Shown: piece after piece, positions 28,872 through 38,773 of the stretch
Layout of the letters: each line of letters begins with the position of its first letter
Numbering within the stretch: the first letter of the stretch is position 1
Origin: Methylobacillus sp.
Lineage (GTDB): Bacteria > Pseudomonadota > Gammaproteobacteria > Burkholderiales > Burkholderiaceae_C
NCBI GenBank assembly: GCA_018607835.1
Contig: JABBAS010000031.1
Coordinates: 53,534-117,533, forward strand
DNA: 64,000 nt
Direction: 5' to 3'
Notes under the pieces: generated by a model
Seen by the model: only the letters and a program-made list of their open reading frames with translations
Database searches by the model: none
What the model was told of the DNA's origin: nothing
Made by a program: the position numbers and the translations under genes

Positions 28872-29205
28872 GACCGATGCTGACTATCTAAACGCCGCCG
28901 AAAAAGCGCTGAGTGCGCTTGAGCTGGCATGTGACCGAATAAATGATGATACCGATGCGGACATCGATAACCAGCGCGTCGGGGGCATGATCACGATCTC
29001 GTTTGCGAACAATAGCCAATTGATCGTTAATTTACAAAAGCCACTGCATGAAATTTGGCTGGCGGCCAAGGCGGGTGGCTTCCATTACAAACTAGTGGAC
29101 GGTCAATGGCGAGATACCAAACAAGGCAGTGAGTTCTTTGCAGACGTCTCTCAGTACGCAACCCAACAATCGGGTGTTCCCCTGCATTTCACAGCCCAGG
29201 GTTAA
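28870..29205 (+). CDS. cyaY: Iron donor protein CyaY (frataxin homologue)
   Basis: DNQRVGGMITISFANNSQLIVNLQKPLHEIWLAAKAGGFHY. Confidence 0.94.
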   Translation: MTDADYLNAAEKALSALELACDRINDDTDADIDNQRVGGMITISFANNSQLIVNLQKPLHEIWLAAKAGGFHYKLVDGQWRDTKQGSEFFADVSQYATQQSGVPLHFTAQG

Positions 29206-31637
29206 TTTCGGAACAGATTCAAAATGTTGCTGCGTTCGTTTGCACGTGGAGAGTCAACCTCATCGCCGCGCTTCTCGGCCCCCCCGCCTTCAATGCCTTG
29301 ATTCATTCCTAGGCTGCGTATGCTTCTCGTGGGTCCCATTTCGCTGTAATACCAGTCCCCGCCCGATGAGAAAATACCGTTTGGCACCAAGGGGTTTTGG
29401 ATAGGCACGCCGTCCAACGCGACGCGCATGTAATCAATCCAGATGGGGAGGCTTAAGCCGCCCCCAGTTTCTCGGCTTCCCAGCGGACGCGGGTTGTCGT
29501 AGCCGACCCAGACAGCGGCCGTGCGTGTCGGGTGAAAGCCAACATACCAAGCGTCTTGCGAGTCATTGGTGGTGCCCGTCTTTCCAAATAGATCGGTGCG
29601 CTTCAGTTCTCTTTGTGAGCGCGCGCCCGTTCCTGAACGAGCGACTTCGTTCAGCAAGTCACTGATGATGAAGGCGTTGCGGGGAGACACGACCCGGCTG
29701 TCATCTGCCAAAACGACCTCTGGTGCCTGATAAACCACTTCGCCTTGCTGATCTTTGATTGACGTGATCAGGCGGGGTGGCAGCAAGTGGCCCCCGTTGG
29801 CGAAAACGCTATAACCGACGGCCATTTGCATGGGGTTGACGCTGCCTGCGCCAAGCGCCATCGTGAGATAGGGAGGGTGCTTGCTGGCATCGAAGCCAAA
29901 CCGGGTAATCCATTTTTGGGCGCTAATGGTGCCGACCACCTGTAGCACGCGAATGGAGACCATATTTTTCGACAAAGCGATCGCACGCCGAATGGTTAGT
30001 GCACCGTCAAATTTTTCATCGTAGTTTTGTGGTTCCCATGGCTCACCACCCGTTTCTGCCGCGGTGAAGAACAGCGGTGCATCATTAACGATGGTACTTG
30101 GCGTGATCCCTTTTTCGATAGCGGCGGAATAAATGAACGGTTTAAAGCTTGATCCTGGTTGGCGCAATGATTGCGTGACATGGTTGAATTTGCTCTTACT
30201 AAAATCGAATCCACCGACCAAGGTTTTGATATCTCCGGTGCGGGGATCCAAGCTAACGAGTCCGCCCTCGACTTCAGGTGTTTGGGTGATTGACCAATTT
30301 TCCCCATCACTGTCTTGCACAATACGGACGACGGATCCCCGGCGAATTTTTATTTTGGGTTGCGCCTTGGCTTGTAAACCTGACTGAACAGGCCTGAGGC
30401 CGTTACCTTTGATTGTGATTTCTTCGCCGTCCGCGCGGATCACCGTCACGCTTTTACTACTTGCCTTTAAAACCACTGCGGCCAACAAGTTGCCGTTGTC
30501 TGCCACTTCGCTTAATGCGTCATCTATGGCATCGGTTCGCTCTTCGGCATCTTTGGGTAAGTCAATATACTGTTCAGGACCGCGGTATTGCTGGCGTGAC
30601 TCGTAGTCGATTAAGCCCCGGCGGAGCGCTTGATAGCCCGCGATTTGCTCTTTCGACTGAATGGTTGTAAACACATTCAAACCGCGCGTATATGCCGCAA
30701 CCCCATACTGATCCACGACGGCTTGTCGCACCATTTCAGCTGCAAACTCAGCATGAACAGAGGTTCTTTTAACGGAGCCCTTGATACCCAAAGGCGCTGA
30801 TTTGGCGTTGCTCGCCTCTGTCGCTGTAATGAACCCCAGTGCCTCCATGCGATTGAGTACGTAATGTTGACGCAGTTTCGCGCGCTTTGGGTTGCGCACG
30901 GGGTTGTAGGCGGAGGGTGCTTTAGGTAGGCCGGCTAGCATGGCTGCTTCGGCCAGTGAAATGTCGCGTAGCGGTTTATTGAAGTAGGTTTGTGATGCGG
31001 CACCAAAGCCATAGGCGCGTCGACCGAGGTAAATTTGGTTGATGTAAATTTGCAAAATCTGTTCTTTTGAGAGTTCGTACTCCAGCTTGAACGTCATCAA
31101 AACTTCATAAATTTTTCGCGTGTAGGTCTTTTCTGCGGTCAGATAGACGTTGCGTGCTACCTGCATGCTGATGGTGGATGCGCCTTGACTTTTCGAACGC
31201 CCTAGGTTGGCTAAAACGGCACGCACCATACCCTTGTAGTCCACCCCGTTGTGTTGGAAAAAATTAGCATCTTCAGCCGCCAAAATGGCGTTGGTCAAGA
31301 CGGGGGGTACCTCATTAAAAGGTATGTATTGCCGCCTCTCCTCGCCAAACTCAGCCATCAGGACCTTGTCCGCTGAGTACACCCTCAAGGGTAATTTAGG
31401 CCGGTAGTTGGCGAGTTCGCCGACGCTGGGCAGGTTGGGGAAAGCAACCGCTAGAACGAAGGCGATACCCAAGGCTGCGGCCACTCCCCCGGCGGCGGCC
31501 AGACCAAACAGCCACGCCAGGCCCTTAAAGAGAATGCCAAACGCCGTCCCCTCAGCAGCAACGCCTGAACGCTTGCCGCCAGCGGGCGCGCCTTTGTAAG
31601 GCTTCTTAGGGGTGTCTGGGCCAGTGTTTTTGGACAT
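29202..31637 (-). CDS. mrcA: Penicillin-binding protein 1A
   Basis: Transglycosylase EDANFFQHNGVDYKGMVRA, QGASTISMQVARN, transpeptidase RQPGSSFKPFIYSAAIEKG, KTGTTNDSQDAWYVGF. Confidence 0.95.
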   Translation of the reverse strand: MSKNTGPDTPKKPYKGAPAGGKRSGVAAEGTAFGILFKGLAWLFGLAAAGGVAAALGIAFVLAVAFPNLPSVGELANYRPKLPLRVYSADKVLMAEFGEERRQYIPFNEVPPVLTNAILAAEDANFFQHNGVDYKGMVRAVLANLGRSKSQGASTISMQVARNVYLTAEKTYTRKIYEVLMTFKLEYELSKEQILQIYINQIYLGRRAYGFGAASQTYFNKPLRDISLAEAAMLAGLPKAPSAYNPVRNPKRAKLRQHYVLNRMEALGFITATEASNAKSAPLGIKGSVKRTSVHAEFAAEMVRQAVVDQYGVAAYTRGLNVFTTIQSKEQIAGYQALRRGLIDYESRQQYRGPEQYIDLPKDAEERTDAIDDALSEVADNGNLLAAVVLKASSKSVTVIRADGEEITIKGNGLRPVQSGLQAKAQPKIKIRRGSVVRIVQDSDGENWSITQTPEVEGGLVSLDPRTGDIKTLVGGFDFSKSKFNHVTQSLRQPGSSFKPFIYSAAIEKGITPSTIVNDAPLFFTAAETGGEPWEPQNYDEKFDGALTIRRAIALSKNMVSIRVLQVVGTISAQKWITRFGFDASKHPPYLTMALGAGSVNPMQMAVGYSVFANGGHLLPPRLITSIKDQQGEVVYQAPEVVLADDSRVVSPRNAFIISDLLNEVARSGTGARSQRELKRTDLFGKTGTTNDSQDAWYVGFHPTRTAAVWVGYDNPRPLGSRETGGGLSLPIWIDYMRVALDGVPIQNPLVPNGIFSSGGDWYYSEMGPTRSIRSLGMNQGIEGGGAEKRGDEVDSPRANERSNILNLFRN

Positions 31638-31806
31638 GTGTGGTTTCACAGTTCGATTGACCATTATAGAAACCAAGCGGGCGCGTATCGTCGTTATTTT
31701 CCGCGTCTTCTGCGTATTCACCCCTAGGTGCGTGTTGCCATTGTGGGCGCCCGCTGCCCGCCCTAGGCTAAGGGTGTGTTTGGTTGTGTTGGTGAGGGGG
31801 TCGGCT

Positions 31807-32496
31807 ATGTCAGATGGCGAACGCGCGGTGGCGGCATCCCCGCTTGTGCGGGGTGTGTCGCGCGCTCGGGCGCACCAATGGCGCGTGGCCGTGGATGTCG
31901 ATGCGTCTCGTTATGCCGGGGTTGTCCGCGGAGACGACGTCTCAGGTTGCTTGCGCCCCCTTGTGACACCGGAATCAGTGCGTCGACCGAGGCGTCAAGG
32001 GGCGTTCCAGCTGCGCCGCCGGACCTCGGTTGCGGTGTGCATCTCGGCAACGGCGATGCATCAACAGTTGTTTGATTTACCGGCTTGGCTAACCCCATTA
32101 CAAGCATGGGCAGAGGTACAGTTGGTAGCGGCGCGCAGCTGCACGCCGGCTCAGGACTGGTGGTTTGATGCGCATCCCATACGGTCGCGCGGCGAGGCGG
32201 TGGAGTGGGCGCTTTACAGCATGCCGGTTATCGCCATCGCGCAACGGTGGGATGCACTCCAAGAACTGCGGCCCGTCCGCCCGGTGGCCGAGCCGCCGCG
32301 CACTTGGGGTAGCCGGTTTAAGCCGTTAAACCCCATTGGCCTTGCGGGTTGGTCATTGGCCGCTGTGGTCCCCTTGACAGGGCGAGGCCCTGACGACCGT
32401 GACGACCTTGAGCGGCCGACCTTGCACGCCTTGATGGCGGTTGCGCGCTGGGGTGAGAGCCAACGTCGAGGAGGCCCTTGGTGGCTACGAACCTAG
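31807..32496 (+). CDS. Short, divergent PilM-like type IV pilus/DNA-uptake protein (assigned mainly by position)
   Basis: First gene of the cluster divergent from PBP1A and upstream of PilN/O/P/Q-like genes; weak sequence recognition. Confidence 0.5.
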   Translation: MSDGERAVAASPLVRGVSRARAHQWRVAVDVDASRYAGVVRGDDVSGCLRPLVTPESVRRPRRQGAFQLRRRTSVAVCISATAMHQQLFDLPAWLTPLQAWAEVQLVAARSCTPAQDWWFDAHPIRSRGEAVEWALYSMPVIAIAQRWDALQELRPVRPVAEPPRTWGSRFKPLNPIGLAGWSLAAVVPLTGRGPDDRDDLERPTLHALMAVARWGESQRRGGPWWLRT

Positions 32497-33071
32497 TGCC
32501 TGACGGCTTCATTGCGGTCAACCTCCTGCCTTACCGGACGGTTGCCTTGCGTCGGTATCGCCGAGAGTTCTGGCTGCTGCTTGGCGCCATGGTGTTTCTT
32601 GTGTTCTCGGTTGTCGTGCTGGCCGTGTCGGATTGGCAGCGTACGCGTGAGCACTACGAGCTGTATCGTGCGCAGTTGGCGCGAGTAGATGAAGCGCTCG
32701 CCCAAGCCCAGGCGGAGCAGATAGCGGTCACGCGTGCGCTGAAAAGCGTTGCCAGCGTGCGTGCACAAGATCTTCTGGCGCAGTCGCGGACCGAGTGGCA
32801 GCTAGCCGTCGTCGCCCACACATTGCATAGCGTCCCAAAGGGCATTCGTGTGTTGGGCTTCCAGGCCGATGGTGGTCACGTTGTGATCAATGGCTCAGCA
32901 CAGCGTTTGTCAGATCTGCTCGTATTTCACGCCATATTGGTAACGTATTGGCGCCCGCGTGCCAGCGTGCGTATAGCGCCAGCGGGCCCCATTCGCAAAG
33001 CGGGTCTGGGACGGTGTTGCGACTTCGTTATGCACGTGCGTCTAACGCCCCCATCGGCGGTTACACCATGA
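32481..33071 (+). CDS. pilN: PilN-like inner membrane protein
   Basis: AVNLLPYRTVALRRYRREFWLLLGAMVFLVFSVVVLAV, coiled coil, position. Confidence 0.78.
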   Translation: MATNLVPDGFIAVNLLPYRTVALRRYRREFWLLLGAMVFLVFSVVVLAVSDWQRTREHYELYRAQLARVDEALAQAQAEQIAVTRALKSVASVRAQDLLAQSRTEWQLAVVAHTLHSVPKGIRVLGFQADGGHVVINGSAQRLSDLLVFHAILVTYWRPRASVRIAPAGPIRKAGLGRCCDFVMHVRLTPPSAVTP

Positions 33072-34090
33072 CGCACGGTCCGCCGAACTTACCGTTTTTA
33101 TTGCGACCACGGTGGCAGCGTCTTTGTTTTGCGGCGTGTGGTGTGTTGGCTGTGGCGGTCCTGGCGTGTGCAGTGGTGTACGCCAATGGCTGGTCTGAAC
33201 ACGTGGCGCGTGAAGTCGCATTGTCTAAGCGCTCGAAAACGCTGGCGGACCGCGTCCAGAAGACGGCGCACTTGCGGGGTTTGGGCGGTGCCGCAGGTAC
33301 AGCGCGACTTGGGAGGCCCGTTGGGGCGACACAACCTGAGGACCTGCTGCCGTTGCTGCTGCGACAGCTTGCCCATGCACGCCTGCAAGCCCCGACTTGG
33401 AAGTCGGCATCAATCGGCGCACGTGATGCGTCCAAGGTGTCTGTTGTCACGCTGGGCGGGCAGGGTGACGTACGCCAGGTATTGGACCTATTGGCAGTTT
33501 TAGTGCAGCGCTTTTGGGTGCATCAATTTAAGATGACGCGGCCATCCGTCGAGACCGCGCGCAAGGGTGGTTTCGTACCGGGTCGGTTGAGTGCGTGGAA
33601 GCTGCGTGTGGACGTTGCCCGCTCGCGGGGCGGGCCCCAAGCCGAGTCGTCGCAGCGCTGGCAGGTAACCAGTGTCGGCGCTAAGGCACTGGGCGCTAAG
33701 GCACTCGGCGCCGTTCCTAGTCCTTTGCTGGCGGCAGCGGTACCTGCGGTGGCAAAGCCGGAAGAGGTGGCAAACGTAGCCGATCCAGTGGGTCCTGCAA
33801 ACGCGGCGGTTCAGACGAGACTGCCCGTGCCGTTGAATCAGTTATTTTGGGCGGGTTCTGTTGAATCGCGTGAGCGGTCGGTGGCCATTGTGCGCGCTGC
33901 GGGGCGTCTTTATCGCGTCGCAGTTGGCGATCGTATTGGACTAATCGGTGCGCTTGTGGTGGCCATTAAGCCAACCGCCGTGATGGGTTTGCATGGCCCA
34001 TTACTCATACGTATGCCGAACGCACAGCCTGGGAGAGAAGGTAGGCCAACCGGCCATACGAGCCAAAGCCACAAACGGGGGGCGCCGTGA
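33068..34090 (+). CDS. PilO-like protein apparently fused to a PilP-like C-terminal domain
   Basis: N-terminal TM and coiled coil; C-terminal PLNQLFWAGSVESRERSVAIVRAAGRLYRVAVGDRIGLIGALVVAIKPTAVMGLHGPLLIRM resembles PilP; no separate pilP. Confidence 0.65.
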   Translation: MTHGPPNLPFLLRPRWQRLCFAACGVLAVAVLACAVVYANGWSEHVAREVALSKRSKTLADRVQKTAHLRGLGGAAGTARLGRPVGATQPEDLLPLLLRQLAHARLQAPTWKSASIGARDASKVSVVTLGGQGDVRQVLDLLAVLVQRFWVHQFKMTRPSVETARKGGFVPGRLSAWKLRVDVARSRGGPQAESSQRWQVTSVGAKALGAKALGAVPSPLLAAAVPAVAKPEEVANVADPVGPANAAVQTRLPVPLNQLFWAGSVESRERSVAIVRAAGRLYRVAVGDRIGLIGALVVAIKPTAVMGLHGPLLIRMPNAQPGREGRPTGHTSQSHKRGAP

Positions 34091-35790
34091 GCCAGCAGAC
34101 AGGCTCAGGAATGGGTGGTGTGGCGGTAGGCGTCTTGTGCGCCGTGATGGCATTGTTAGCGTCGGGGTGTACGGCTTTGCCTGAGGCTGCCCCCGTGACC
34201 ACCGCCATCGTAGACCCCACGTTGCTGGTTGTGGCCGAGGAGGCGCGCGCGGCAGGCGCGTTGTCTGCCGGGCTACTCGCTTCGCCGGTGGTGGCCAGGG
34301 TCTCACCGCCGCCCGCGTCGGAAAAGAGGCCGCCGTTAGTGCCCTTAAAACAAGCAGAAAGTGCAGCAGCGGGTGCGGGTGCGGGTGCAGGCGGGGGTGC
34401 GGATGTAGGTGACGTGTGGGTTGGGTATGGTGGGCGTGTGCCTGCTTGGTCTGACCGCGTGTATCCGCTACCCAACGCACGCGCATCGCCTCTTCTACGG
34501 CTCACTTTTGACCAAGTCGACGCGCAGGTCGCGCTCCAGGCAATTGCCATGGTGGCTGAGCGCAACATCGTCATCGCCCACGGGGTCACAGGTAAGGTGT
34601 CGCTGAGCCTCCATGATGTGCCTTGGTATGTTGCCATGACCGGTGTCTTGCGTGTCAGTGGGTTACTGGTTCAGCAACAAGCCGGTATTTTGTGGGTGGC
34701 TGCCTTGGATGAGGTGGCTAGCCTTGAGCTAGAGGCAAAGCGACGCCGAGATAACGTACGCTTGGCTGCACCGCTGGAGACGCGTATCTTTGCGTTGAAT
34801 TACGCGCGCGCCAAGGATGTAGCGGCCTACCTGCAAGGAGAGGGGAACAAGCGAACGGCAAAGGAGCCGCTCGTGCAGGACGTTGCCGCGCAGTCGGAGG
34901 CAAGTGGGTCCGTGCGGGTGACACCACGCCTCGCCGGTGGCACCAATCAGGCTGGGCTTGGGCTGAGCGGTCAGGGTGGTTTGGGTGGTTTGTTATCCAG
35001 CAGGGGTGTCGTTATTGCAGAGACCCGAACCAACCAGTTGTTCGTCAGTGACAAGGTGCCGCGTATGGCGAGGATTGCGGCATTTATTCGGCTCTTAGAT
35101 AAGCCCGTTCGGCAGGTCTTAATTCAGGCGCGGATCGTGGAGGCAGATGATGGATTTAGCCAGTCGCTGGGGGTGCGGTTAAGTCGGCACGCCGAACCCA
35201 TTGTCCAACTCCCAGCCGTTGGCCTAGGTGGTCGCGAACCTGCCGTGCTTGCATTGTCACTTTTTCGTCCGGGAACAGACCATTTGATTGCCTTGGAACT
35301 CACGGCATTAGAGGCGACAGGCAAAGGGAAAATTGTCTCGCGTCCCACCATCGTCACCGCCAACCTCGTGAAGGCGCTGATTGAACAAGGTACGGAATAC
35401 CCTTACCAATCCATCAACGCCAACGGGAGCGCCTCTGTCCAATTTAGAAAGGCGACGTTGCGGCTAGAGGTTACGCCGCATGTGACGCCCAACGGACACG
35501 TGATGTTGGACGTCGACATTCACAAAGACAGTCGTGGAGAAACGACAGCGCAGGGTGTCGCCATAAACACCAAACATGTGCAAACACAGGTTTTGGTGGA
35601 AAACACAGGGACGGTGGTGATCGGCGGTATATTTGAGCGTTACGATAGGAACGAAGAAACAAAAGTGCCTTTTCTCGGCGATTTGCCGGGTATAGGCTAT
35701 TTGTTTAAGACGCAAAGCGAGCGTGCGGATCGCTCAGAGATGCTGATTTTTCTCACGCCTTATATTTTGAAGCAGGATGGCGCGTCATAA
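34087..35790 (+). CDS. pilQ: PilQ/HofQ-type secretin with N-terminal lipobox
   Basis: FDQVDAQVALQAIAMVAERNIVIAHGVTGKVSLSLHDVPW, secretin domain VLIQARIVEADDGFSQSLGVRL, VPFLGDLPGIGYLFKTQ, MLIFLTPYIL. Confidence 0.9.
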   Translation: MSQQTGSGMGGVAVGVLCAVMALLASGCTALPEAAPVTTAIVDPTLLVVAEEARAAGALSAGLLASPVVARVSPPPASEKRPPLVPLKQAESAAAGAGAGAGGGADVGDVWVGYGGRVPAWSDRVYPLPNARASPLLRLTFDQVDAQVALQAIAMVAERNIVIAHGVTGKVSLSLHDVPWYVAMTGVLRVSGLLVQQQAGILWVAALDEVASLELEAKRRRDNVRLAAPLETRIFALNYARAKDVAAYLQGEGNKRTAKEPLVQDVAAQSEASGSVRVTPRLAGGTNQAGLGLSGQGGLGGLLSSRGVVIAETRTNQLFVSDKVPRMARIAAFIRLLDKPVRQVLIQARIVEADDGFSQSLGVRLSRHAEPIVQLPAVGLGGREPAVLALSLFRPGTDHLIALELTALEATGKGKIVSRPTIVTANLVKALIEQGTEYPYQSINANGSASVQFRKATLRLEVTPHVTPNGHVMLDVDIHKDSRGETTAQGVAINTKHVQTQVLVENTGTVVIGGIFERYDRNEETKVPFLGDLPGIGYLFKTQSERADRSEMLIFLTPYILKQDGAS

Positions 35791-35824
35791 GCGCCGACCT
35801 GTACTTAGCCGACCGAACTACACC

Positions 35825-36403
35825 ATGTCTGTCATCGCAATTGTTGGAATGCCGGGGTCTGGCAAGACGACGGTGGGGCGTCACCTGGCGCGACGCCTAG
35901 GGCGGCAGTTTGTCGACAGCGATCACGAGTTGGAGCGCGAACTGGGCTGCACAGTAAAGCAGTACTTCGAGGTGCATGGCGAGGCAAGTTTTAGAGATGC
36001 CGAGTCCGCCGTACTGGCACGCTTATGCGTGGATGCTGACAAAGGGGAAAAGGTCTCCGGCATCGTTTTGGCAACAGGCGGTGGTGCGGTTCTTAGGCCT
36101 GAAAACCGAGCTTGTTTGCGTGCGCAGGCGTGGGTGGTTTACCTCCGGTCGTCACCCGTCGAATTGGCCAAACGCCTGCGTTACGATAAAACACGTCCCT
36201 TGCTACAAGGGGGGCATGCGGGTGAGCGCTTGCAAAACTTGTTTGAACAGCGCGACCACTTGTATCAAGAAGCGGCCCATTTTTCGGTCGATACCGGGCG
36301 CCCAAGCGTCCATATGCTGGTTAACACCATTGCCATGCAGCACGAGATGCGCGATCTGGCGACGGTGACACCCGCAACCCAACGTTCCCAAAGCCCACCA
36401 TGA
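35825..36403 (+). CDS. aroK: Shikimate kinase
   Basis: [43 protein letters not shown]. Confidence 0.96.
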   Translation: MSVIAIVGMPGSGKTTVGRHLARRLGRQFVDSDHELERELGCTVKQYFEVHGEASFRDAESAVLARLCVDADKGEKVSGIVLATGGGAVLRPENRACLRAQAWVVYLRSSPVELAKRLRYDKTRPLLQGGHAGERLQNLFEQRDHLYQEAAHFSVDTGRPSVHMLVNTIAMQHEMRDLATVTPATQRSQSPP

Positions 36404-37560
36404 CAGCGCCTGTACTACCCCCCCTTGACGTGTCCACTGCCGCAGATGCGGGTGAGTTAACGCGGGTTCCAATTGCCATGGGGGAGCGCAGTTACGACAT
36501 CTACATTGGTGCGGATACATGGCGCAATGAAAGCGTTTGGCACGGCTTGCCTCAGGCGCAAACCGCGCTCATCGTCACCAACACCGTGGTGGGGCCCCTC
36601 TACACGGCGCAATTGAAAGCGGCGATTGACGGCGTGTATGCACGTGTCGTGGTGTTGGAGTTGCCTGATGGCGAGGCCACCAAGGACTGGGTGCATTTGC
36701 AGCGCATTTTTGATGTGTTGCTCGACGAGCATGCAGACCGTAAGACCGTATTGTTTGCACTCGGTGGCGGCGTGATTGGCGACATGACCGGCTTTGCTGC
36801 GGCGTGCTATATGCGTGGCGTCCCTTTCGTACAGGTGCCCACGACCTTGCTGTCGCAGGTGGACTCATCCGTGGGAGGCAAGACCGCTGTTAACCACCCA
36901 CGCGGTAAAAACATGATCGGTGCGTTCTACCAACCGGAGCGCGTCATTTGTGACTTGCGGGCCTTGCAGACCCTGCCGGCGCGTGAAATGAGTGCGGGTT
37001 TGGCCGAGGTCATTAAATATGGGCCCATCGCCGATCCGGCGTTCTTAGATTGGTTAGAAGCCAATATGGCGGGCCTGCGAAGCGGGGATACCCATTTACT
37101 GGGCCAAGCGGTTAAGCGCAGTTGCGAGATCAAGGCCTGGGTGGTTTCTCAGGATGAGCGCGAGTCGGGCGTGCGGGCCATTCTGAATTTTGGGCATACC
37201 TTTGGACACGCGATAGAAGCGGGCCTCGGCTTTGGGACGTGGTTGCACGGTGAAGCGGTCGGTTGCGGTATGGTGATGGCCGCCCACTTGTCGCAGCGGT
37301 TGGGCTTGATTGACATGGATGCGGTGGTGCGTTTGACCCGCATCATTGATAGTGCCGGCTTGCCCATAAAAGGGCCAAAATTGACGGATGCTTCCGGGCA
37401 GTCGTCCGAAGATATTTACCTAGAGCACATGCGCGTGGACAAGAAGGCGCAGGGCGGCCACATACGCTTCGTTTTAATCTGTGACAGCGGTCTGGCGCAG
37501 GTGGGTGCCGCGGATGATGACGTGGTGCGCGCCGTCATCGAGGCCTGTTGTGTTGCGTGA
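36400..37560 (+). CDS. aroB: 3-dehydroquinate synthase
   Basis: [60 protein letters not shown]. Confidence 0.97.
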   Translation: MTAPVLPPLDVSTAADAGELTRVPIAMGERSYDIYIGADTWRNESVWHGLPQAQTALIVTNTVVGPLYTAQLKAAIDGVYARVVVLELPDGEATKDWVHLQRIFDVLLDEHADRKTVLFALGGGVIGDMTGFAAACYMRGVPFVQVPTTLLSQVDSSVGGKTAVNHPRGKNMIGAFYQPERVICDLRALQTLPAREMSAGLAEVIKYGPIADPAFLDWLEANMAGLRSGDTHLLGQAVKRSCEIKAWVVSQDERESGVRAILNFGHTFGHAIEAGLGFGTWLHGEAVGCGMVMAAHLSQRLGLIDMDAVVRLTRIIDSAGLPIKGPKLTDASGQSSEDIYLEHMRVDKKAQGGHIRFVLICDSGLAQVGAADDDVVRAVIEACCVA

Positions 37561-38773
37561 TGTGGTTCAACACCCCTTGGGCGCGCTGGCGTCCTACGCA
37601 AGCGACCCGTCAACGAGCCAAGGCCGCCTCCATCCGCAAGCGGCCGCGCTGACACGGAATGAGTTCCAGCGAGATCGGGACCGCGTCATACACTCCACGG
37701 CATTTCGCCGTCTGGTATACAAAACACAGGTTTTCCTGAACCATGAGGGCGACTTGTTTCGCACGCGACTGACGCACTCTCTGGAGGTGGCGCAGATAGG
37801 GCGAAGCATTGCCCGTAATTTAGGGCTGCATGAGGATTTAGTGGAGGCCGTGGCGCTTGCGCATGACCTTGGGCACACGCCATTTGGCCACGCTGGCCAG
37901 GACGCGTTGAATGAAGCCATGCGTCAACATGTAAGCGATCATGCGGACACGCTGGTGGATGGATTGGGGTTTGAGCACAACCTGCAGAGCCTGCGGGTGG
38001 TCGATACCTTGGAGCGGTCTTACCCTGAGTTTGATGGCTTGAATTTAAGCTTTGAGACACGCGAAGGGGTGCTGAAGCACTGCGCATTAAGCCATGCGAG
38101 GCGGCTAGAGGCACAGCGACCTAACGATGTGGGCGCACGCTTCATCAACAAAACATCCCCATCGCTAGAGGCGCAGTTGTGTAACTTGGCCGACGAAATC
38201 GCCTACAACGCTCACGACGTTGACGATGGCGTGCGCTCGGGCCTCATTGACTTTGAGCAACTGCAGTCGGTTCCTTTGGTGCTGACGTATGCCAACGAGG
38301 CCAAGCGTGCATTCCCTCACTTGCTTGGAAGACGCTTGTTGGCCGAGACGATTCGCCGCATATTGACGGCTCAGGTATTTGATGTCACAGCGCAGACCCG
38401 CCAAAATATCCAAGATGCCGGCGTCGCGACAGTCGACGACGTGCGTGCTTTACCCGGTGATTTGGTTGGCTTTTCACCGGCCATGCGCCGTGAATCCATC
38501 GTGCTAAAACAATTCTTATTTGCCAATTTGTACCGCCACCCGCAGGTGGCGGAGATGACAGCAACAGCCAAGGGCGTGGTCACCGACTTGTTTGCGGCCT
38601 ACCTCGCAGCCCCCGACATGATGGACACCTCAGCGCCCAAGGCGAGTACGGTGCAGCGATCGGTCTCGGACTACATAGCGGGTATGACGGATCGGTTCGC
38701 CATGCGCGAGCACGCACGCATCACGGGGGAGGATGTGTTTGGTGCGGGCGCGACGTTGAGGCCGCATGGCTAG
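37550..38773 (+). CDS. dgt: Deoxyguanosinetriphosphate triphosphohydrolase
   Basis: [60 protein letters not shown] (HD motif); start near 37550 uncertain. Confidence 0.93.
   Translation: MLRDVVQHPLGALASYASDPSTSQGRLHPQAAALTRNEFQRDRDRVIHSTAFRRLVYKTQVFLNHEGDLFRTRLTHSLEVAQIGRSIARNLGLHEDLVEAVALAHDLGHTPFGHAGQDALNEAMRQHVSDHADTLVDGLGFEHNLQSLRVVDTLERSYPEFDGLNLSFETREGVLKHCALSHARRLEAQRPNDVGARFINKTSPSLEAQLCNLADEIAYNAHDVDDGVRSGLIDFEQLQSVPLVLTYANEAKRAFPHLLGRRLLAETIRRILTAQVFDVTAQTRQNIQDAGVATVDDVRALPGDLVGFSPAMRRESIVLKQFLFANLYRHPQVAEMTATAKGVVTDLFAAYLAAPDMMDTSAPKASTVQRSVSDYIAGMTDRFAMREHARITGEDVFGAGATLRPHG

Noticed and set aside
34005-34637. 210-aa and 161-aa antisense ORFs over pilQ
   Set aside because: Low-complexity (PTPAPAPAP, HPHPHP) translations of the Gly/Ala-rich sense repeat; no independent coding evidence.
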